Positions 43,042 to 52,913 of a stretch of 64,000 bases of DNA are shown in pieces. The position numbers and the translations under genes are program-made. This stretch comes from Lachnospiraceae bacterium (GTDB taxonomy: Bacteria; Bacillota; Clostridia; Lachnospirales; Lachnospiraceae). The stretch lies in the NCBI GenBank assembly GCA_022792835.1, contig JAAWBT010000026.1:1-64000 (forward strand). Direction: 5' to 3'. Positions within the stretch are counted from its first letter, which is position 1. Each line of letters starts with the position of its first letter. Under the pieces are notes generated by a model. The model had not been told where the DNA came from. It ran no database searches and saw only the letters and a list, made by a program, of their open reading frames with translations.

Positions 43042-44125
43042 AGAGAGAAAAGAAAGTGCACAGGGAGAGACAAGTGGAAAAGAAGTACATAAGACGGATT
43101 TAAGGTCTTTGAGCTTTGACGAGCTGGAAGCAGCTCTCGTTTCCATGGGAGAGAAGCCTTTTCGGGCCAGGCAGATTTTTTCCTGGCTTCATGCGAAGCA
43201 GGCGGCAGATTTTTCAGAGATGACAGATTTGTCAAAGTCTCTCAGAGAAAGGCTTTCCCGGCGGTTTTTCCTGACAGTCCCCCAGTTGGTGGAGGTTCTC
43301 ATCTCGAACCTTGACGGTACCAGAAAATATCTGTTTGGCCTGGCGGACGGCAATGTCATTGAGAGTGTCTGGATGGAATACCGCCATGGAAACAGTGTGT
43401 GCATTTCTACCCAGGTGGGGTGCCGGATGGGGTGCCGGTTCTGCGCTTCTACTTTAGGCGGACTGGTCAGGAATCTTACGCCCGGGGAAATGCTGGGGCA
43501 GGTCTATCAGATGGGACGCCTTATGGGAAAGCGGATCTCCAATGTGGTTCTGATGGGCTCTGGGGAGCCTTTTGACAATTATGAGAATGTGGTGCGCTTT
43601 ATTCGTCTGATCACCGATGAGAGGGGGCTGGGGCTCAGTGCCAGAGGGATTACCCTTTCTACCTGCGGATTGCCGGATGGGATCCGACGTCTGGCGAAGG
43701 AGGGACTCCCAGTGACATTGGCTCTGTCTCTTCACGCTCCAGACGATGAAAAACGGAGAGAGCTCATGCCCATCGCAAATAAATACAGTTTGAAAGAAGT
43801 GCTTCCTGCCTGTGATTTTTACTTTGAACAGACCGGGAGACGTGTGAGTTTTGAGTATAGTCTGGTGAGCGGGGTCAATGATAGGAAGGAGGAGGCGAGA
43901 GCTCTGGCTGCTCTTCTTTCTGGCCGGAACTGTCATGTGAATCTGATTCCCGTAAACCCTGTAAAGGAGCGGAAATACGTCCGTTCTGGGGCCCGTACCA
44001 TAGACGATTTCAAAAATGTACTTGAAAAATATGAGATTAATGCTACTATAAGAAGGGAAATGGGGCGGGATATAAACGGAGCCTGTGGGCAGCTCAGGCA
44101 AAGCTACAGGGAAACGCACCATTAA
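43004..44125 (+). CDS. rlmN: Radical SAM 23S rRNA A2503 methyltransferase RlmN
   Basis: RlmN methylates C2 of A2503 in 23S rRNA, and of A37 in some tRNAs, by radical SAM chemistry. The ORF track extends back to 42869 inside rsmB. I favour ATG 43004 (MDSLLQHSEG), with AGGAGAGAAAGG upstream, giving 373 aa; ATG 43034 is possible. The radical SAM cluster is CRMGCRFCAST, and the family segments GSGEPFDNYENVVRF, STCGLPDGIRRLAKEG and INATIRREMGRDINGACGQL carry the SAM-binding and catalytic Cys. It differs from Cfr by its context and length. Confidence 0.94.
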   Translation: MDSLLQHSEGMNEERKESAQGETSGKEVHKTDLRSLSFDELEAALVSMGEKPFRARQIFSWLHAKQAADFSEMTDLSKSLRERLSRRFFLTVPQLVEVLISNLDGTRKYLFGLADGNVIESVWMEYRHGNSVCISTQVGCRMGCRFCASTLGGLVRNLTPGEMLGQVYQMGRLMGKRISNVVLMGSGEPFDNYENVVRFIRLITDERGLGLSARGITLSTCGLPDGIRRLAKEGLPVTLALSLHAPDDEKRRELMPIANKYSLKEVLPACDFYFEQTGRRVSFEYSLVSGVNDRKEEARALAALLSGRNCHVNLIPVNPVKERKYVRSGARTIDDFKNVLEKYEINATIRREMGRDINGACGQLRQSYRETHH

Positions 44126-44159
44126 ACAGGGATCCGTTCAGGCAGGAGGTGGATAGACC

Positions 44160-44906
44160 ATGAAGGCCTACGCAATGACCGACCGGGGAAGAAAAAGGCA
44201 GATTAATCAGGATGCAGTGTACTATTCGACTTATCCGGTTGGGAATATTCCGAATCTGTTTCTTGTGGCAGACGGGATGGGGGGGCATAAGGCTGGTGAT
44301 TTTGCATCCAAATATACCATAGACAATCTGGTCAGGCTGGTGGAGGAAGCGGAGGGAAACAATCCCATCACGATCCTCAATGAAGGCATAAGACAGGTGA
44401 ACAGTTTGCTCCTTGGGAGAGCTTCGGAAGATACGGCTCTTGCCGGTATGGGTACTACTCTGGTTGCCGCCTGTACCATGGGCCGGGTCCTGTGTGTGGC
44501 AAATGTGGGGGACAGCCGCCTGTATGTGATCAGTGAAGGGGACATCCGTCAGATCACAAGGGATCATTCTCTTGTGGAGGAACTGATCCAGCGGGGAGAG
44601 ATGGAACGGGGAAGTGAAGCTTATCATGAACACAAAAACATTATTACGAGAGCCATCGGAGCCAGAAAGGACGTGTTTGCCGACTTCTTCGAGGTGAATC
44701 TGGAGAAGGGCGATACGGTGCTTATGTGTTCGGATGGCTTAAGCAATATGGTTTCTGATGAGACCATCAGGGAGCTTGTGGCAGGCAGAGGGAGCTTAAA
44801 AGAGGTCTGCTCAGATTTGATTGAAGAGGCAAATAAAAATGGCGGAAGGGACAACATTGCAGTGGTATTGTTCCGGCCGGCCGATGATGAGGTGAGAGAA
44901 TGGTAA
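44160..44906 (+). CDS. prpC: PP2C-type Ser/Thr phosphatase (PrpC/Stp)
   Basis: A 248-aa metal-dependent phosphatase that reverses phosphorylation by the adjacent PASTA kinase. It has the PP2C motifs TDRGRKRQINQDAV (N-terminal), VADGMGGHKAGDFAS (metal Asp), ANVGDSRLYVI, and GGRDNIAVVLF at the end (metal Asp). Start ATG 44160 is behind GGCAGGAGG. The gene ends 7 nt inside prkC. The phosphatase-kinase pair is conserved in Firmicutes and balances wall and growth signalling. Confidence 0.96.
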   Translation: MKAYAMTDRGRKRQINQDAVYYSTYPVGNIPNLFLVADGMGGHKAGDFASKYTIDNLVRLVEEAEGNNPITILNEGIRQVNSLLLGRASEDTALAGMGTTLVAACTMGRVLCVANVGDSRLYVISEGDIRQITRDHSLVEELIQRGEMERGSEAYHEHKNIITRAIGARKDVFADFFEVNLEKGDTVLMCSDGLSNMVSDETIRELVAGRGSLKEVCSDLIEEANKNGGRDNIAVVLFRPADDEVREW

Positions 44907-47125
44907 GATTAGGTATGTTTCTGGGAGATCGGTATGAAATTCTGGAAAAAATCGGTTCCGGCGGCATGTCGGAAGTGTACCGGGCCAGGGATCACAGACT
45001 GAACAGGGACGTGGCAGTCAAGGTTCTGAAGCAGGAATTTAATTCAGATCGGTCTTTTATTGGAAAATTCAGAACGGAGGCCCATGCGGCTGCCTGTCTG
45101 TCCCACCCCAATATCGTCCACGTGTTTGACGTGGGAGAGGAAGCGGATATCCATTATATTGTCATGGAGCTGGTGGAGGGCATTACCCTGAAGACGTATA
45201 TTTCCAGGAAAGGAAAGCTGGAGATTCGGGAAACCATCGGCATTGCCATGCAGGTGGCGCAGGGGATTGAAGCGGCCCACGAGCAGCACATTGTCCACCG
45301 GGATATCAAGCCACAGAACATTATTATTTCCAGGGATGGAAAAGTAAAGGTGACGGATTTTGGCATCGCCAAGGCGGCCACCAATGAGACGATCACTTCC
45401 AGTACCATGGGGTCTGTCCATTACATTTCGCCAGAGCAGGCCAGAGGCGGTTACTGTGATGAGAGAAGCGACATTTATTCGCTGGGTATTACCATGTATG
45501 AGATGCTGACTGGGCGGGTGCCTTTTGAGGGGGATTCCACAGTATCTGTGGCTCTTCTCCATATTCAGGGAGAGATGGTGTCCCCCAGAGAATATGAACC
45601 TATGATCCCGGTGAGCCTGGAGAAAATCGTACTGAAATGTACCCAGAAAAAGCCGGAGATGCGTTACAGGACTGTGACAGAGCTGATCGAAAATCTGAAG
45701 AGGGCCTTAATGACTCCCAATGAGGACTTTGTCCACATGAACGGAATGAACAGCAATGGCCCTACCAGGGTCATGAGTGAGGATGAGGTCAACCAGATCC
45801 GAAACGGTGCCGCGGCCATGGGAAGCGGTCAGATGGAGGAGGAGCTTTCTGGCAGTGAGTATGAGCCCTACTATGATGACGAGGAGGAAGAGGCCCGTTA
45901 TCAGCTGGACTATGACGAGGAGGAAGATATGTTCTTTGATGAGGATGAGGACGATGGCGAGGAGGAAGGCCAAAGATCGGATAAGATTTATGCCATTGTC
46001 GGGATTGCAGTAGCTGTCGTCATTGTACTTCTCGCTTTGTTTATTATGGGGAAGACTTTCGGATGGTTTGATTTTTCCAGCAAAAAAGAAAACAGTGAGA
46101 CCAGCCGGCCGGCAGAAGAATCAGTTGGAACAGAAGTCCTCATGCCCAATCTTCTCGGGAAATCTCTGGATGCGGCGGAGAAGGAACTGGAGCCTTTAGA
46201 TCTGGAGCTTAAGCTTTCTTATAGTAGTTCGGATGACTATGAGGACGGCCAGATCATGGAACAGGAGTTTCCGGAGGGGACGCCTGTGAAGCGTCATACG
46301 GTGATCAAGGTTACGGTCAGCAAAGGTTCCACGGAGACGAAGGTGCCGGATAACCTGATCGGCATGACAAGGGAACAGGCTCTCAAGGCTCTGCGGGATG
46401 CCGGTCTGGAGCCGGAGTTTGATGAGATATTCAGCGACACGGTGGAGGAAGGAAAGGTGGCAAAGGTCAGCCCCGGACTTGGGATCACGGCGTCCATCGG
46501 AGATAAGGTGACCGTCTATCTGTCCAAGGGCGAGGAGACCAAGACCACGACAGTTCCCCAGCTCCTTGGAAAATCAGAGGCCAGAGCAAGGCAGGAGCTT
46601 GAAGATGCAAAGCTGGAGGTGGGAAGCGTCACCAAGGACTACAGCGACGACTATGAAGAAGGCGAGATCATGAGCCAGTCCATCCGAAGCGGAAGTACTG
46701 TGGAGGAAGGGACGAAAGTGGACTTTGTGATCAGCCAGGGAGAGAAGGACACGACGGTTCGTGTGCCAGATGTACTGGGATACAGCGAGGCGGATGCTGT
46801 AGCCAGAATCAGACAGGAAGGCTTGGAGCCGGTGATTGGCTCTCCTATCTACAGTGATAGAGTGCCGGCAGGTATGGTTGCTGAAATGGAACATGATCCG
46901 GGGACGAGGCTGGAAACTGGCACTACGATAGAGATTTATATCAGCATGGGACCGGAGCAGAAAGAAACGCCTGCGCCCACTGAGCCGACGACCCCCGCAC
47001 CGCCGGAGAATCCCGCACCGCCGGAAAACCCCGGACAGCAAGATCCTGTGGCACCGGAAAACCCCGGAGGACAGGAGAATCCAGGGGGAACTCCGGGCGA
47101 CGGTCTCCCTGACATTCAGGCATAA
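44900..47125 (+). CDS. prkC: PASTA-domain Ser/Thr protein kinase (PrkC)
   Basis: A membrane kinase which senses peptidoglycan fragments or lipid II and phosphorylates cytoplasmic targets. The 741-aa protein has an N-terminal kinase domain: GSGGMSEVYRA (glycine loop), VAVKVL, HRDIKPQNII, DFGIAK and YISPEQARGG. A highly acidic juxtamembrane region (residues 315-355) precedes one membrane helix near 370-390 (YAIVGIAVAVVIVLLALFIM). Four PASTA repeats follow (about 410-690; starts MPNLLGKSLDAAEKELE, NLIGMTREQALKAL, LLGKSEARARQEL and VLGYSEADAVARI). A Pro/Gly/Asn-rich wall-facing tail (APPENPGQQDP) ends the protein. It lies between prpC and rsgA. Confidence 0.97.
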   Translation: MVRLGMFLGDRYEILEKIGSGGMSEVYRARDHRLNRDVAVKVLKQEFNSDRSFIGKFRTEAHAAACLSHPNIVHVFDVGEEADIHYIVMELVEGITLKTYISRKGKLEIRETIGIAMQVAQGIEAAHEQHIVHRDIKPQNIIISRDGKVKVTDFGIAKAATNETITSSTMGSVHYISPEQARGGYCDERSDIYSLGITMYEMLTGRVPFEGDSTVSVALLHIQGEMVSPREYEPMIPVSLEKIVLKCTQKKPEMRYRTVTELIENLKRALMTPNEDFVHMNGMNSNGPTRVMSEDEVNQIRNGAAAMGSGQMEEELSGSEYEPYYDDEEEEARYQLDYDEEEDMFFDEDEDDGEEEGQRSDKIYAIVGIAVAVVIVLLALFIMGKTFGWFDFSSKKENSETSRPAEESVGTEVLMPNLLGKSLDAAEKELEPLDLELKLSYSSSDDYEDGQIMEQEFPEGTPVKRHTVIKVTVSKGSTETKVPDNLIGMTREQALKALRDAGLEPEFDEIFSDTVEEGKVAKVSPGLGITASIGDKVTVYLSKGEETKTTTVPQLLGKSEARARQELEDAKLEVGSVTKDYSDDYEEGEIMSQSIRSGSTVEEGTKVDFVISQGEKDTTVRVPDVLGYSEADAVARIRQEGLEPVIGSPIYSDRVPAGMVAEMEHDPGTRLETGTTIEIYISMGPEQKETPAPTEPTTPAPPENPAPPENPGQQDPVAPENPGGQENPGGTPGDGLPDIQA

Positions 47126-47134
47126 CGGGCATAT

Positions 47135-48019
47135 ATGAAAAAGGGGAAGATCATCAAAGGAATCGCAGGCTTCTATTATGTCCATGACGGCCATGAAAAA
47201 GTCTATGAATGTAAGGCAAAAGGAATTTTCCGGAACCGGGGGATGAAACCTCTGGTGGGAGATGACGCGGCCTTTGAGGTTTTGAGCGAGGAAGAAGGCC
47301 TGGGGAATATCTCGGAGATACTCCCCAGGAAAAATTCCCTGGTCCGTCCGGCTTCGGCCAATGTGGATCAGGCTCTCGTGATCTTTGCGGTAAAGGAACC
47401 GGATCCCAACTTAAATCTGCTGGACCGGTTTCTTGTCATGATGGAAACAGAGGAGATTCCCTGCCATGTCTGCTTCAACAAGGCAGATCTGGACGGCCCC
47501 AAAGGGAGGAAGCTGACAGCCCTCTATGAAAAAGCCGGGTATCCTTCCCACCTGGTGAGTACTTACACGGGGGAGGGGACTTTGGAGATCCGAAATCTCC
47601 TTCTTGGAAAAACCACAGTCTTGGCTGGGCCCTCCGGCGTAGGGAAATCTTCACTGATGAACCTTTTGCACCCAGAAGCAGGGATGGAGACCGGAAGAGT
47701 CAGTGAGAAGATCGGGAGGGGGCGCCACACCACCAGGCACACGGAACTCTTTTTTCTGGAAAAAGACACCTTTCTTCTGGATACGCCGGGATTCAGTTCT
47801 CTGGATCTTTTCGGGCTTCCCTGTGAAAAACTGCGGTTTTATTATCCGGAGCTGTTTAAACTGGAGGGAGAGTGCCGTTTTCAGGGCTGTATCCATGGGA
47901 AGGAACCGGACTGTGCCGTGAAAAAGGCGCTGGAAGAAGATAAGATTTCCAGAGAACGGTATGAGAACTATCTGCTTTTATATGAGGAACTGAAATCAAA
48001 AAAACATTATGGAAGATAG
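47135..48019 (+). CDS. rsgA: Ribosome small-subunit biogenesis GTPase RsgA
   Basis: RsgA is a circularly permuted GTPase that checks the 30S decoding centre late in assembly. The 294-aa protein has an N-terminal OB-fold (1-75), then the permuted GTPase motifs in the order FNKADL (G4), [12 protein letters not shown] (G1) and [10 protein letters not shown] (G3). A C-terminal zinc domain with [14 protein letters not shown] binds the ribosome. It follows prkC closely; this order, prpC-prkC-rsgA-rpe-thiN, is standard in Bacillus and Clostridia. The ribosome binding site is modest. Confidence 0.96.
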   Translation: MKKGKIIKGIAGFYYVHDGHEKVYECKAKGIFRNRGMKPLVGDDAAFEVLSEEEGLGNISEILPRKNSLVRPASANVDQALVIFAVKEPDPNLNLLDRFLVMMETEEIPCHVCFNKADLDGPKGRKLTALYEKAGYPSHLVSTYTGEGTLEIRNLLLGKTTVLAGPSGVGKSSLMNLLHPEAGMETGRVSEKIGRGRHTTRHTELFFLEKDTFLLDTPGFSSLDLFGLPCEKLRFYYPELFKLEGECRFQGCIHGKEPDCAVKKALEEDKISRERYENYLLLYEELKSKKHYGR

Positions 48020-48032
48020 AGAGGAGAACGCT

Positions 48033-48698
48033 ATGCTTATTTTATCCCCGTCTATCCTGGCGGCAGATTTTAAAAGGCTGGGAGAACAGATTGCAGAGAC
48101 GACACAGGCAGGAGCCGAGTATATCCATCTGGATGTGATGGATGGTATGTTTGTGCCGCAGATATCCTTTGGCATGCCGGTGATAGAGACCATCCGTGGA
48201 TGTACGGACAAAGTATTTGACGTACACCTGATGATCGAAGACCCGGGCCGCTATATCGAAGCCTTTGCAAAGGCAGGGGCGGATATCATCACAGTCCACG
48301 CAGAAGCCTGTACCCATCTTGACCGGGTAATCGGACAGATCAAGGCAGCAGGAAAGAAGGCGGGAGTAGCCTTAAATCCGGCGACTCCTCTTTGTGCCCT
48401 TGATTATGTATTGGACGGGCTGGATATGGTGCTCATTATGACTGTAAACCCCGGCTTTGGCGGACAGAAGCTGATTCCTTACTGTTTACAGAAGGTAAAG
48501 GATCTGCGGGCTCTCTGTAAAAAGCGGGGAATCCAGATGGATATCCAGGTGGATGGAGGCATAAAGGCATCCAACACAAAGGAAGTGATTGAGGCGGGCG
48601 CCAATGTGTTGGTGGGCGGCTCTGCAGTGTTTTCCGGCGATGTGGCGGAAAATACAAAGGCATTTATGGATGTTTTTGCACAAATGAATGACTTATGA
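48033..48698 (+). CDS. rpe: Ribulose-phosphate 3-epimerase
   Basis: The enzyme interconverts ribulose 5-phosphate and xylulose 5-phosphate in the pentose phosphate pathway. The 221-aa TIM barrel begins [19 protein letters not shown], with [16 protein letters not shown] (metal His and Asp), [30 protein letters not shown] and [11 protein letters not shown] (catalytic Asp). Start ATG 48033 is behind AGAGAGGAG; the track start 48009 overlaps rsgA. It overlaps thiN by an ATGA. Confidence 0.97.
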   Translation: MLILSPSILAADFKRLGEQIAETTQAGAEYIHLDVMDGMFVPQISFGMPVIETIRGCTDKVFDVHLMIEDPGRYIEAFAKAGADIITVHAEACTHLDRVIGQIKAAGKKAGVALNPATPLCALDYVLDGLDMVLIMTVNPGFGGQKLIPYCLQKVKDLRALCKKRGIQMDIQVDGGIKASNTKEVIEAGANVLVGGSAVFSGDVAENTKAFMDVFAQMNDL

Positions 48699-49342
48699 AA
48701 GTAGTGATTGTGACCGGCGGTGACGTGGAACCTTCGTCAGCCGCCGGATTTTTGAGGACTTACGGTGAGGCTTATGTGGTGGCTGTGGACGGCGGCCTTT
48801 CCCAGACAGAGAAGCTGGGACTTATGCCGGACTGTATTGTGGGGGATTTTGATACAGTTTCCGGGCCCCTTTTGGACGACTATCGGAAACGGGGGATTCC
48901 TTTTGAGACCCACAGGCCGGAAAAAGACTATACGGACACAGAACTGGCCCTTCTCTACAGCCTTTCTTTGCCTGGGGTGACGGAAATTGTAATTCTGGGG
49001 GGGCTTGGGCGGCGGTTTGACCATGCCCTGGCTAATGTGCAGGTGCTTCTTCACCCTTTGAAAAAAGGGGTTCCCTGCCGAATCGTGGATGCCTACAACC
49101 GAATTTCTCTGGCAGACCATCCTCTGGAGCTGGAACGGTCGAAGGTCTGGGGGCGCTACATTTCCCTGATACCTTTTACGGAGCAGGTGAAAGGAGTCAC
49201 GCTGACTGGTTTTAAATATCCTCTTAAGGAGGCCACCTTGATTCAGGGAGCGAGTATTGGTATCAGCAATGAACTCATCTCAGAACAAGGGAAGATTTTC
49301 TTCCGGGAGGGAATTCTGGTTTATATTGAATCAAAAGACTGA
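48695..49342 (+). CDS. thiN: Thiamine pyrophosphokinase
   Basis: ThiN transfers pyrophosphate from ATP to thiamine to give thiamine diphosphate. The 215-aa protein shows the family pieces [54 protein letters not shown] and a C-terminal half with LTGFKYPL. Its start overlaps the rpe stop by 4 nt. It ends 37 nt before the pyridoxal kinase gene, so cofactor salvage genes are adjacent, although not biochemically linked. Confidence 0.95.
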   Translation: MKVVIVTGGDVEPSSAAGFLRTYGEAYVVAVDGGLSQTEKLGLMPDCIVGDFDTVSGPLLDDYRKRGIPFETHRPEKDYTDTELALLYSLSLPGVTEIVILGGLGRRFDHALANVQVLLHPLKKGVPCRIVDAYNRISLADHPLELERSKVWGRYISLIPFTEQVKGVTLTGFKYPLKEATLIQGASIGISNELISEQGKIFFREGILVYIESKD

Positions 49343-49379
49343 CATCAAAGAAGGTTCAGACAGAAAACAGGAGACAGCC

Positions 49380-50210
49380 ATGACACACAACAATCAGAAA
49401 AAAATCGCCGTGATCAATGACATTTCCGGCTTCGGCCGCTGCTCTATCACAGTGGCCATGCCAATCATATCAGCGATGAAGCTGCAGTGCTGCCCGGTTC
49501 CCACCTCAATTTTTTCCAATCATACCGGATATCCCCATTATTTTTTTGACGATTATACGGTAAAAATGCCGGAATACATTGAAAACTGGAAAAGACTGGA
49601 TCTGGAATTTGAAGGGATTTATTCTGGGTTTTTAGGCTCCAGAGAACAGATTGATATTGTCCGGTCCTTTATCCGGGATTTTAAGACGGAACGGACCGTG
49701 GTGATTGTGGACCCGATTATGGGGGATCACGGAAAGGCATATACAACCTACACCAAACAGATGTGCCAGGAAATGAAGAGGCTCACAGAGTATGCGGATA
49801 TCCTGACACCAAATCTGACGGAAGCCTGTATTCTGACAGATACCCCTTACTCAGACCGGCACTGGACCATGAAAGAGCTTATCTCCATGGCGGAATCTAT
49901 TCGGAAGGAAGGGCCGGAGAAGATCGTGATTACCGGGATCCGCCAGGGGGATTTTGTGGCAAACCTGGTCTATGAGGCCGGAGAAGAGCCGCGGATTTTA
50001 AGAAGCCACCGGGTAGGCAGCGAGCGTGCCGGGACCGGGGATGTGTTTTCCTCCATCATTGCCGCGGATGCAGTCAATCAGGTGCCCTTTGCCCAGTCTG
50101 TGAAAAAGGCAGGGAATTTTGTCAAGAAGTGCATCCTCCGCTCCGAGGAACTTAATATCCCCCGGCCCGACGGGGTATGCTTTGAGGAATATCTGACAAC
50201 ATTGCGGTGA
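49380..50210 (+). CDS. pdxK: Pyridoxamine/pyridoxal kinase (PdxK/PdxY type)
   Basis: A 276-aa ribokinase-superfamily vitamin kinase that phosphorylates pyridoxal, pyridoxamine and pyridoxine. It begins KKIAVINDISGFGRCSITVA and has the YPHYFFDDYT stretch, VDPIMGDHGKAYTTY, ILTPNLTEACILT, and the catalytic region GSERAGTGDVFSSIIA with the general base Asp. Start ATG 49380 is behind AACAGGAG; the track start 49257 is inside thiN. Other possible substrates in this family are thiamine precursors, but the sequence fits the pyridoxamine kinase group. Confidence 0.9.
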   Translation: MTHNNQKKIAVINDISGFGRCSITVAMPIISAMKLQCCPVPTSIFSNHTGYPHYFFDDYTVKMPEYIENWKRLDLEFEGIYSGFLGSREQIDIVRSFIRDFKTERTVVIVDPIMGDHGKAYTTYTKQMCQEMKRLTEYADILTPNLTEACILTDTPYSDRHWTMKELISMAESIRKEGPEKIVITGIRQGDFVANLVYEAGEEPRILRSHRVGSERAGTGDVFSSIIAADAVNQVPFAQSVKKAGNFVKKCILRSEELNIPRPDGVCFEEYLTTLR

Positions 50211-50291
50211 ACCTGGTTGGTTTTTGACGGCAGCTTCCTCCGGCACAGGACGATTGCCATAGAACAAACAAGGTTCTGGAAAGGATAAGAG

Positions 50292-50867
50292 ATGGCAAAG
50301 TTGATATTGGCCTCTGCTTCGCCGAGGCGGCGGGAGATTCTGGCTCTTTCCGGACTCCCTTTTGTGGTGAGAGCAGGGAGTGGGAAAGAAGAAATTCATG
50401 AGACAGAGCCGGCAGAGATTGTGAAAGAGCTCTCCAGTGGAAAAGCGGAGGAGGCCCTTTTGACGGCGGAGGCAGGCGATATTATCATTGGGGCGGATAC
50501 GGTGGTGGCTTTTGAGGGTAGAGTCATGGGAAAGCCAAAGGATGAGGCGGAAGCGTTTTCCATGCTGAAGGAACTTCAGGGCAGGACCCATCAGGTCTAC
50601 ACAGGCATAACAGTGATCAGGAAGGGGAGCGGAGAGAGGGATACCTTTGCGGAAAAGACTACGGTCCGCGTGCTGCCCATGAGCGATGAAGAGATATGGG
50701 AATATGTGGAGACGAAAGAACCCATGGACAAGGCCGGGGCTTATGGCATTCAGGGACGGTTTGCCCTGTATGTAGAGGGGATTGAGGGGGATTATCAAAA
50801 CGTGGTGGGACTCCCCCTGGCAAGGCTGTATGGCTGCCTGAAAAAATACAGGGAGGAACTGACATGA
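50292..50867 (+). CDS. maf: Maf-family nucleotide pyrophosphatase
   Basis: Maf proteins hydrolyse dTTP, UTP and modified nucleotides to monophosphates, preventing their incorporation. The 191-aa protein has the N-terminal LILASASPRRREILALSG, the metal/catalytic segment IIIGADTVVAFEGRVMGKP, QGRTHQVYTGITV, and KAGAYGIQGRFALYVEGIEGDY close to the end. The fit is with the YhdE-type dTTP/UTP group. It is 81 nt after pdxK and overlaps the next HAD gene by an ATGA. Confidence 0.94.
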   Translation: MAKLILASASPRRREILALSGLPFVVRAGSGKEEIHETEPAEIVKELSSGKAEEALLTAEAGDIIIGADTVVAFEGRVMGKPKDEAEAFSMLKELQGRTHQVYTGITVIRKGSGERDTFAEKTTVRVLPMSDEEIWEYVETKEPMDKAGAYGIQGRFALYVEGIEGDYQNVVGLPLARLYGCLKKYREELT

Positions 50868-51664
50868 TTAAGATGGTGATAACGGATATTGACGGGACAC
50901 TGGTGAAAGACGGGACTGGGACGCTGCCTGCAGAGCTTACGGAGACCATCGGGGCGCTTATGGACCAGGGCATCCACTTTGTGGCGGCCAGCGGCCGCTC
51001 CAAGATCAGCACGGAGCGTCTGTTTGCCCCTCTTAAGGAGCGAATCTATTATGCCACCTGCAACGGAGCCTTGATGGGGCGCTATGGAGAGCTGCTTTTT
51101 GCGGAAAGTATGGACAGGAAGCTTTTGGACAGGCTCCTCTCAGATGCCAGGGCCATTCCGGATACGATCCCTTTTTTGACCGGAGCCGGGGTCATGTATG
51201 CGGATTCTGATGATGAGGATGTGATCCGCTGGCTGATTGAAGGGTATCAGGAAGATGTGACCAGAGTGGCGGACATGGGAGCCATGGAGGGAGATTTTGT
51301 AAAGCTGTGTGTCTACGACAAAAAACATAAATCCGGGGAGACCTTCCGCTCTTTTTGCGAGAAATGGAAAGGGGTGGTCTCCACCAGCACCGCGGGAGCC
51401 ATGTGGCTGGACATCTATAAGCTGGGAGTCAATAAGGGGACGGCGGCCAGATGGTATCAAAATTTTTTGGGGGTGCTGCCAGAGGAGACGCTGGCCCTGG
51501 GGGATCAGCAGAACGATGTGGAGATGCTTAGGGCTGCTTATCACAGTTATGCGGTGGGAAACGCCATTCCAGAGGCAAAGGAAGCGGCGCGCTATGTGAC
51601 TGATACCTGTGAAAACGGAGGAGCCCTGAAGGTGCTTCAGTCGCTGCTCAAAACGGAGGGGTAG
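50864..51664 (+). CDS. HAD-IIB family phosphatase (Cof-like)
   Basis: A second Cof-type hydrolase in the window (266 aa). HAD motif I is VITDIDGTLVKDGTG, motif II FVAASGRSKIS, motif III a Lys in LGVNKGTAARW and motif IV ALGDQQNDVEML. The C2B cap spans about residues 85-185. It is translationally coupled to maf, so the two may form a nucleotide or phosphate-ester housecleaning pair. Substrate unknown. Confidence 0.92.
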   Translation: MIKMVITDIDGTLVKDGTGTLPAELTETIGALMDQGIHFVAASGRSKISTERLFAPLKERIYYATCNGALMGRYGELLFAESMDRKLLDRLLSDARAIPDTIPFLTGAGVMYADSDDEDVIRWLIEGYQEDVTRVADMGAMEGDFVKLCVYDKKHKSGETFRSFCEKWKGVVSTSTAGAMWLDIYKLGVNKGTAARWYQNFLGVLPEETLALGDQQNDVEMLRAAYHSYAVGNAIPEAKEAARYVTDTCENGGALKVLQSLLKTEG

Positions 51665-51681
51665 CGAGGCTGTCGTTTCTG

Positions 51682-51694
51682 TGTTATGATAACA
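51682..51694 (+). promoter_or_regulatory. Operator-like dyad upstream of the parvulin lipoprotein
   Basis: TGTTAT, G, ATAACA is a perfect 13-bp dyad in the 103-bp intergenic region. A TACAAT further down may be the -10. The binding protein is unknown. Confidence 0.4.
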
Positions 51695-51767
51695 GAGTGG
51701 TGTTGGGGCAAAAGGTGTTTGACCCTGGTATCACACAGTACAATAAGGTCGATTCGGAGGGTGTGGC

Positions 51768-52820
51768 GTGAAAAAGACGATGGGAAAAAGGAGATATGCC
51801 CTGATAGTCGTGGCAATGGTTTTGTGTCTGGCAGTGTTTTTGGGCGGCTGTGGAAAGAAAGAGAAGAAACTGTCTTCTGAGAGTCTCAAAGAGGGAGAGC
51901 TTTTCCGGCTGAATGGTACAGTCTGTACCAAACCGGAGGCCCTGGTTTTTGTGCTGAGCCAGAAAAACCGGTATGAAGCTGGCTGCGGGGCCGGAATCTG
52001 GGATGTCAAAGTGGGAGAGCGCACATTTGAAGAATATATGAAGGAAAATCTTCAGGATTTTCTGGTCAAAATGAAGTGTATGGCGTTGATGGCAGAACAA
52101 TATGAGGTGGAGATCAGCGATGAGGATGACAAGCGGATTTCCCAGGCTGCTTCCGTTTATCTGGAAGGTCTGCCGGATCAGGTGAAAAAGGACACAGGGA
52201 TTGACAAAAAGACGACGGAATCGGTGTTTCGTGAGTATTATACGGCAAGTCTTTTGATGGAAAAGCTGACGGCAGATGTCTCCATGGAAATCAGTGAGGA
52301 TGAGGCGAGAGTGATTACTGTACAGCAGATTTATGTCAATACTGCAGGAATGGATGAGGCGGCAAAGGGGCAGAAGAGAGCAGAGCTTGAAGGACTTTTG
52401 GCCAGGGTGCAGGCCGGAGATGATTTCGCGGTCCTTGCAAAAGATAAAAATGAGTCAGATGTTTTTGAGAGAGAGCTTGCCAGAGGAGATGCAGAACAGG
52501 CATTTGAGGCCGCTGCTTTTGCTTTAAGTATGAATGAAGTGAGCCCGGTGGTGGAGACGTCTGACGGCTTGTACCTGATCCGGTGTGTCAATAATTATGA
52601 CGAAGCTAAAACGGCTCAGAATAAAGAAAATTTGGGAAAAAAGCATAAAGCGGACCGCTTTAATGAATATTACAGCGCCTTTGTGGAGCAGGTGACTGCC
52701 GTCAACAATGAAGGCGCGTGGGAGAGTCTGGATTATAAGGGAAGTTACGGACTGCAGGAAACGGATTTTTATTTGATATATAATCAGTATTTTCCTTCTT
52801 CTTTGACGGGAAACCCTTGA
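51768..52820 (+). CDS. Parvulin-type peptidyl-prolyl isomerase lipoprotein (PrsA-like)
   Basis: A 350-aa extracytoplasmic foldase. The start is GTG 51768. A signal peptide ends at the lipobox LGGC (about residue 27). An N-terminal SurA/PrsA-like helical region (40-185) contains charged helices, and a parvulin domain is at about 185-290 (VITVQQIYVNTAG, FAVLAKDKNESD, FALSMNEVSPVVETSDGLYLIRCV). The normal active-site residues are only partly visible, so catalysis is uncertain, and it may act mainly as a chaperone for exported proteins. It has its own upstream region and a strong terminator. Confidence 0.85.
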   Translation: MKKTMGKRRYALIVVAMVLCLAVFLGGCGKKEKKLSSESLKEGELFRLNGTVCTKPEALVFVLSQKNRYEAGCGAGIWDVKVGERTFEEYMKENLQDFLVKMKCMALMAEQYEVEISDEDDKRISQAASVYLEGLPDQVKKDTGIDKKTTESVFREYYTASLLMEKLTADVSMEISEDEARVITVQQIYVNTAGMDEAAKGQKRAELEGLLARVQAGDDFAVLAKDKNESDVFERELARGDAEQAFEAAAFALSMNEVSPVVETSDGLYLIRCVNNYDEAKTAQNKENLGKKHKADRFNEYYSAFVEQVTAVNNEGAWESLDYKGSYGLQETDFYLIYNQYFPSSLTGNP

Positions 52821-52836
52821 CACTGACCTTTGGGCA

Positions 52837-52870
52837 GGCCGCCGCACAGTTGTGCGGCGGCCCTTTGTTC
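52837..52870. terminator. Terminator between prsA-like and Gly/Cys-rich genes
   Basis: GGCCGCCGCACA and TGTGCGGCGGCC form a perfect 12-bp, very GC-rich stem, with CTTTGTT after it on the + strand. It lies between convergent genes. Confidence 0.82.
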
Positions 52871-52913
52871 ATTCCCTATACGGGGAAAGTCCCTCTGGTG
52901 TTACGGGTACTGC

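Noticed and set aside
43004-44125. Cfr-type antibiotic resistance methylase
   Set aside because: The radical SAM enzyme sits in the conserved rsmB-rlmN-prpC-prkC context and has RlmN-type features; nothing points to Cfr.
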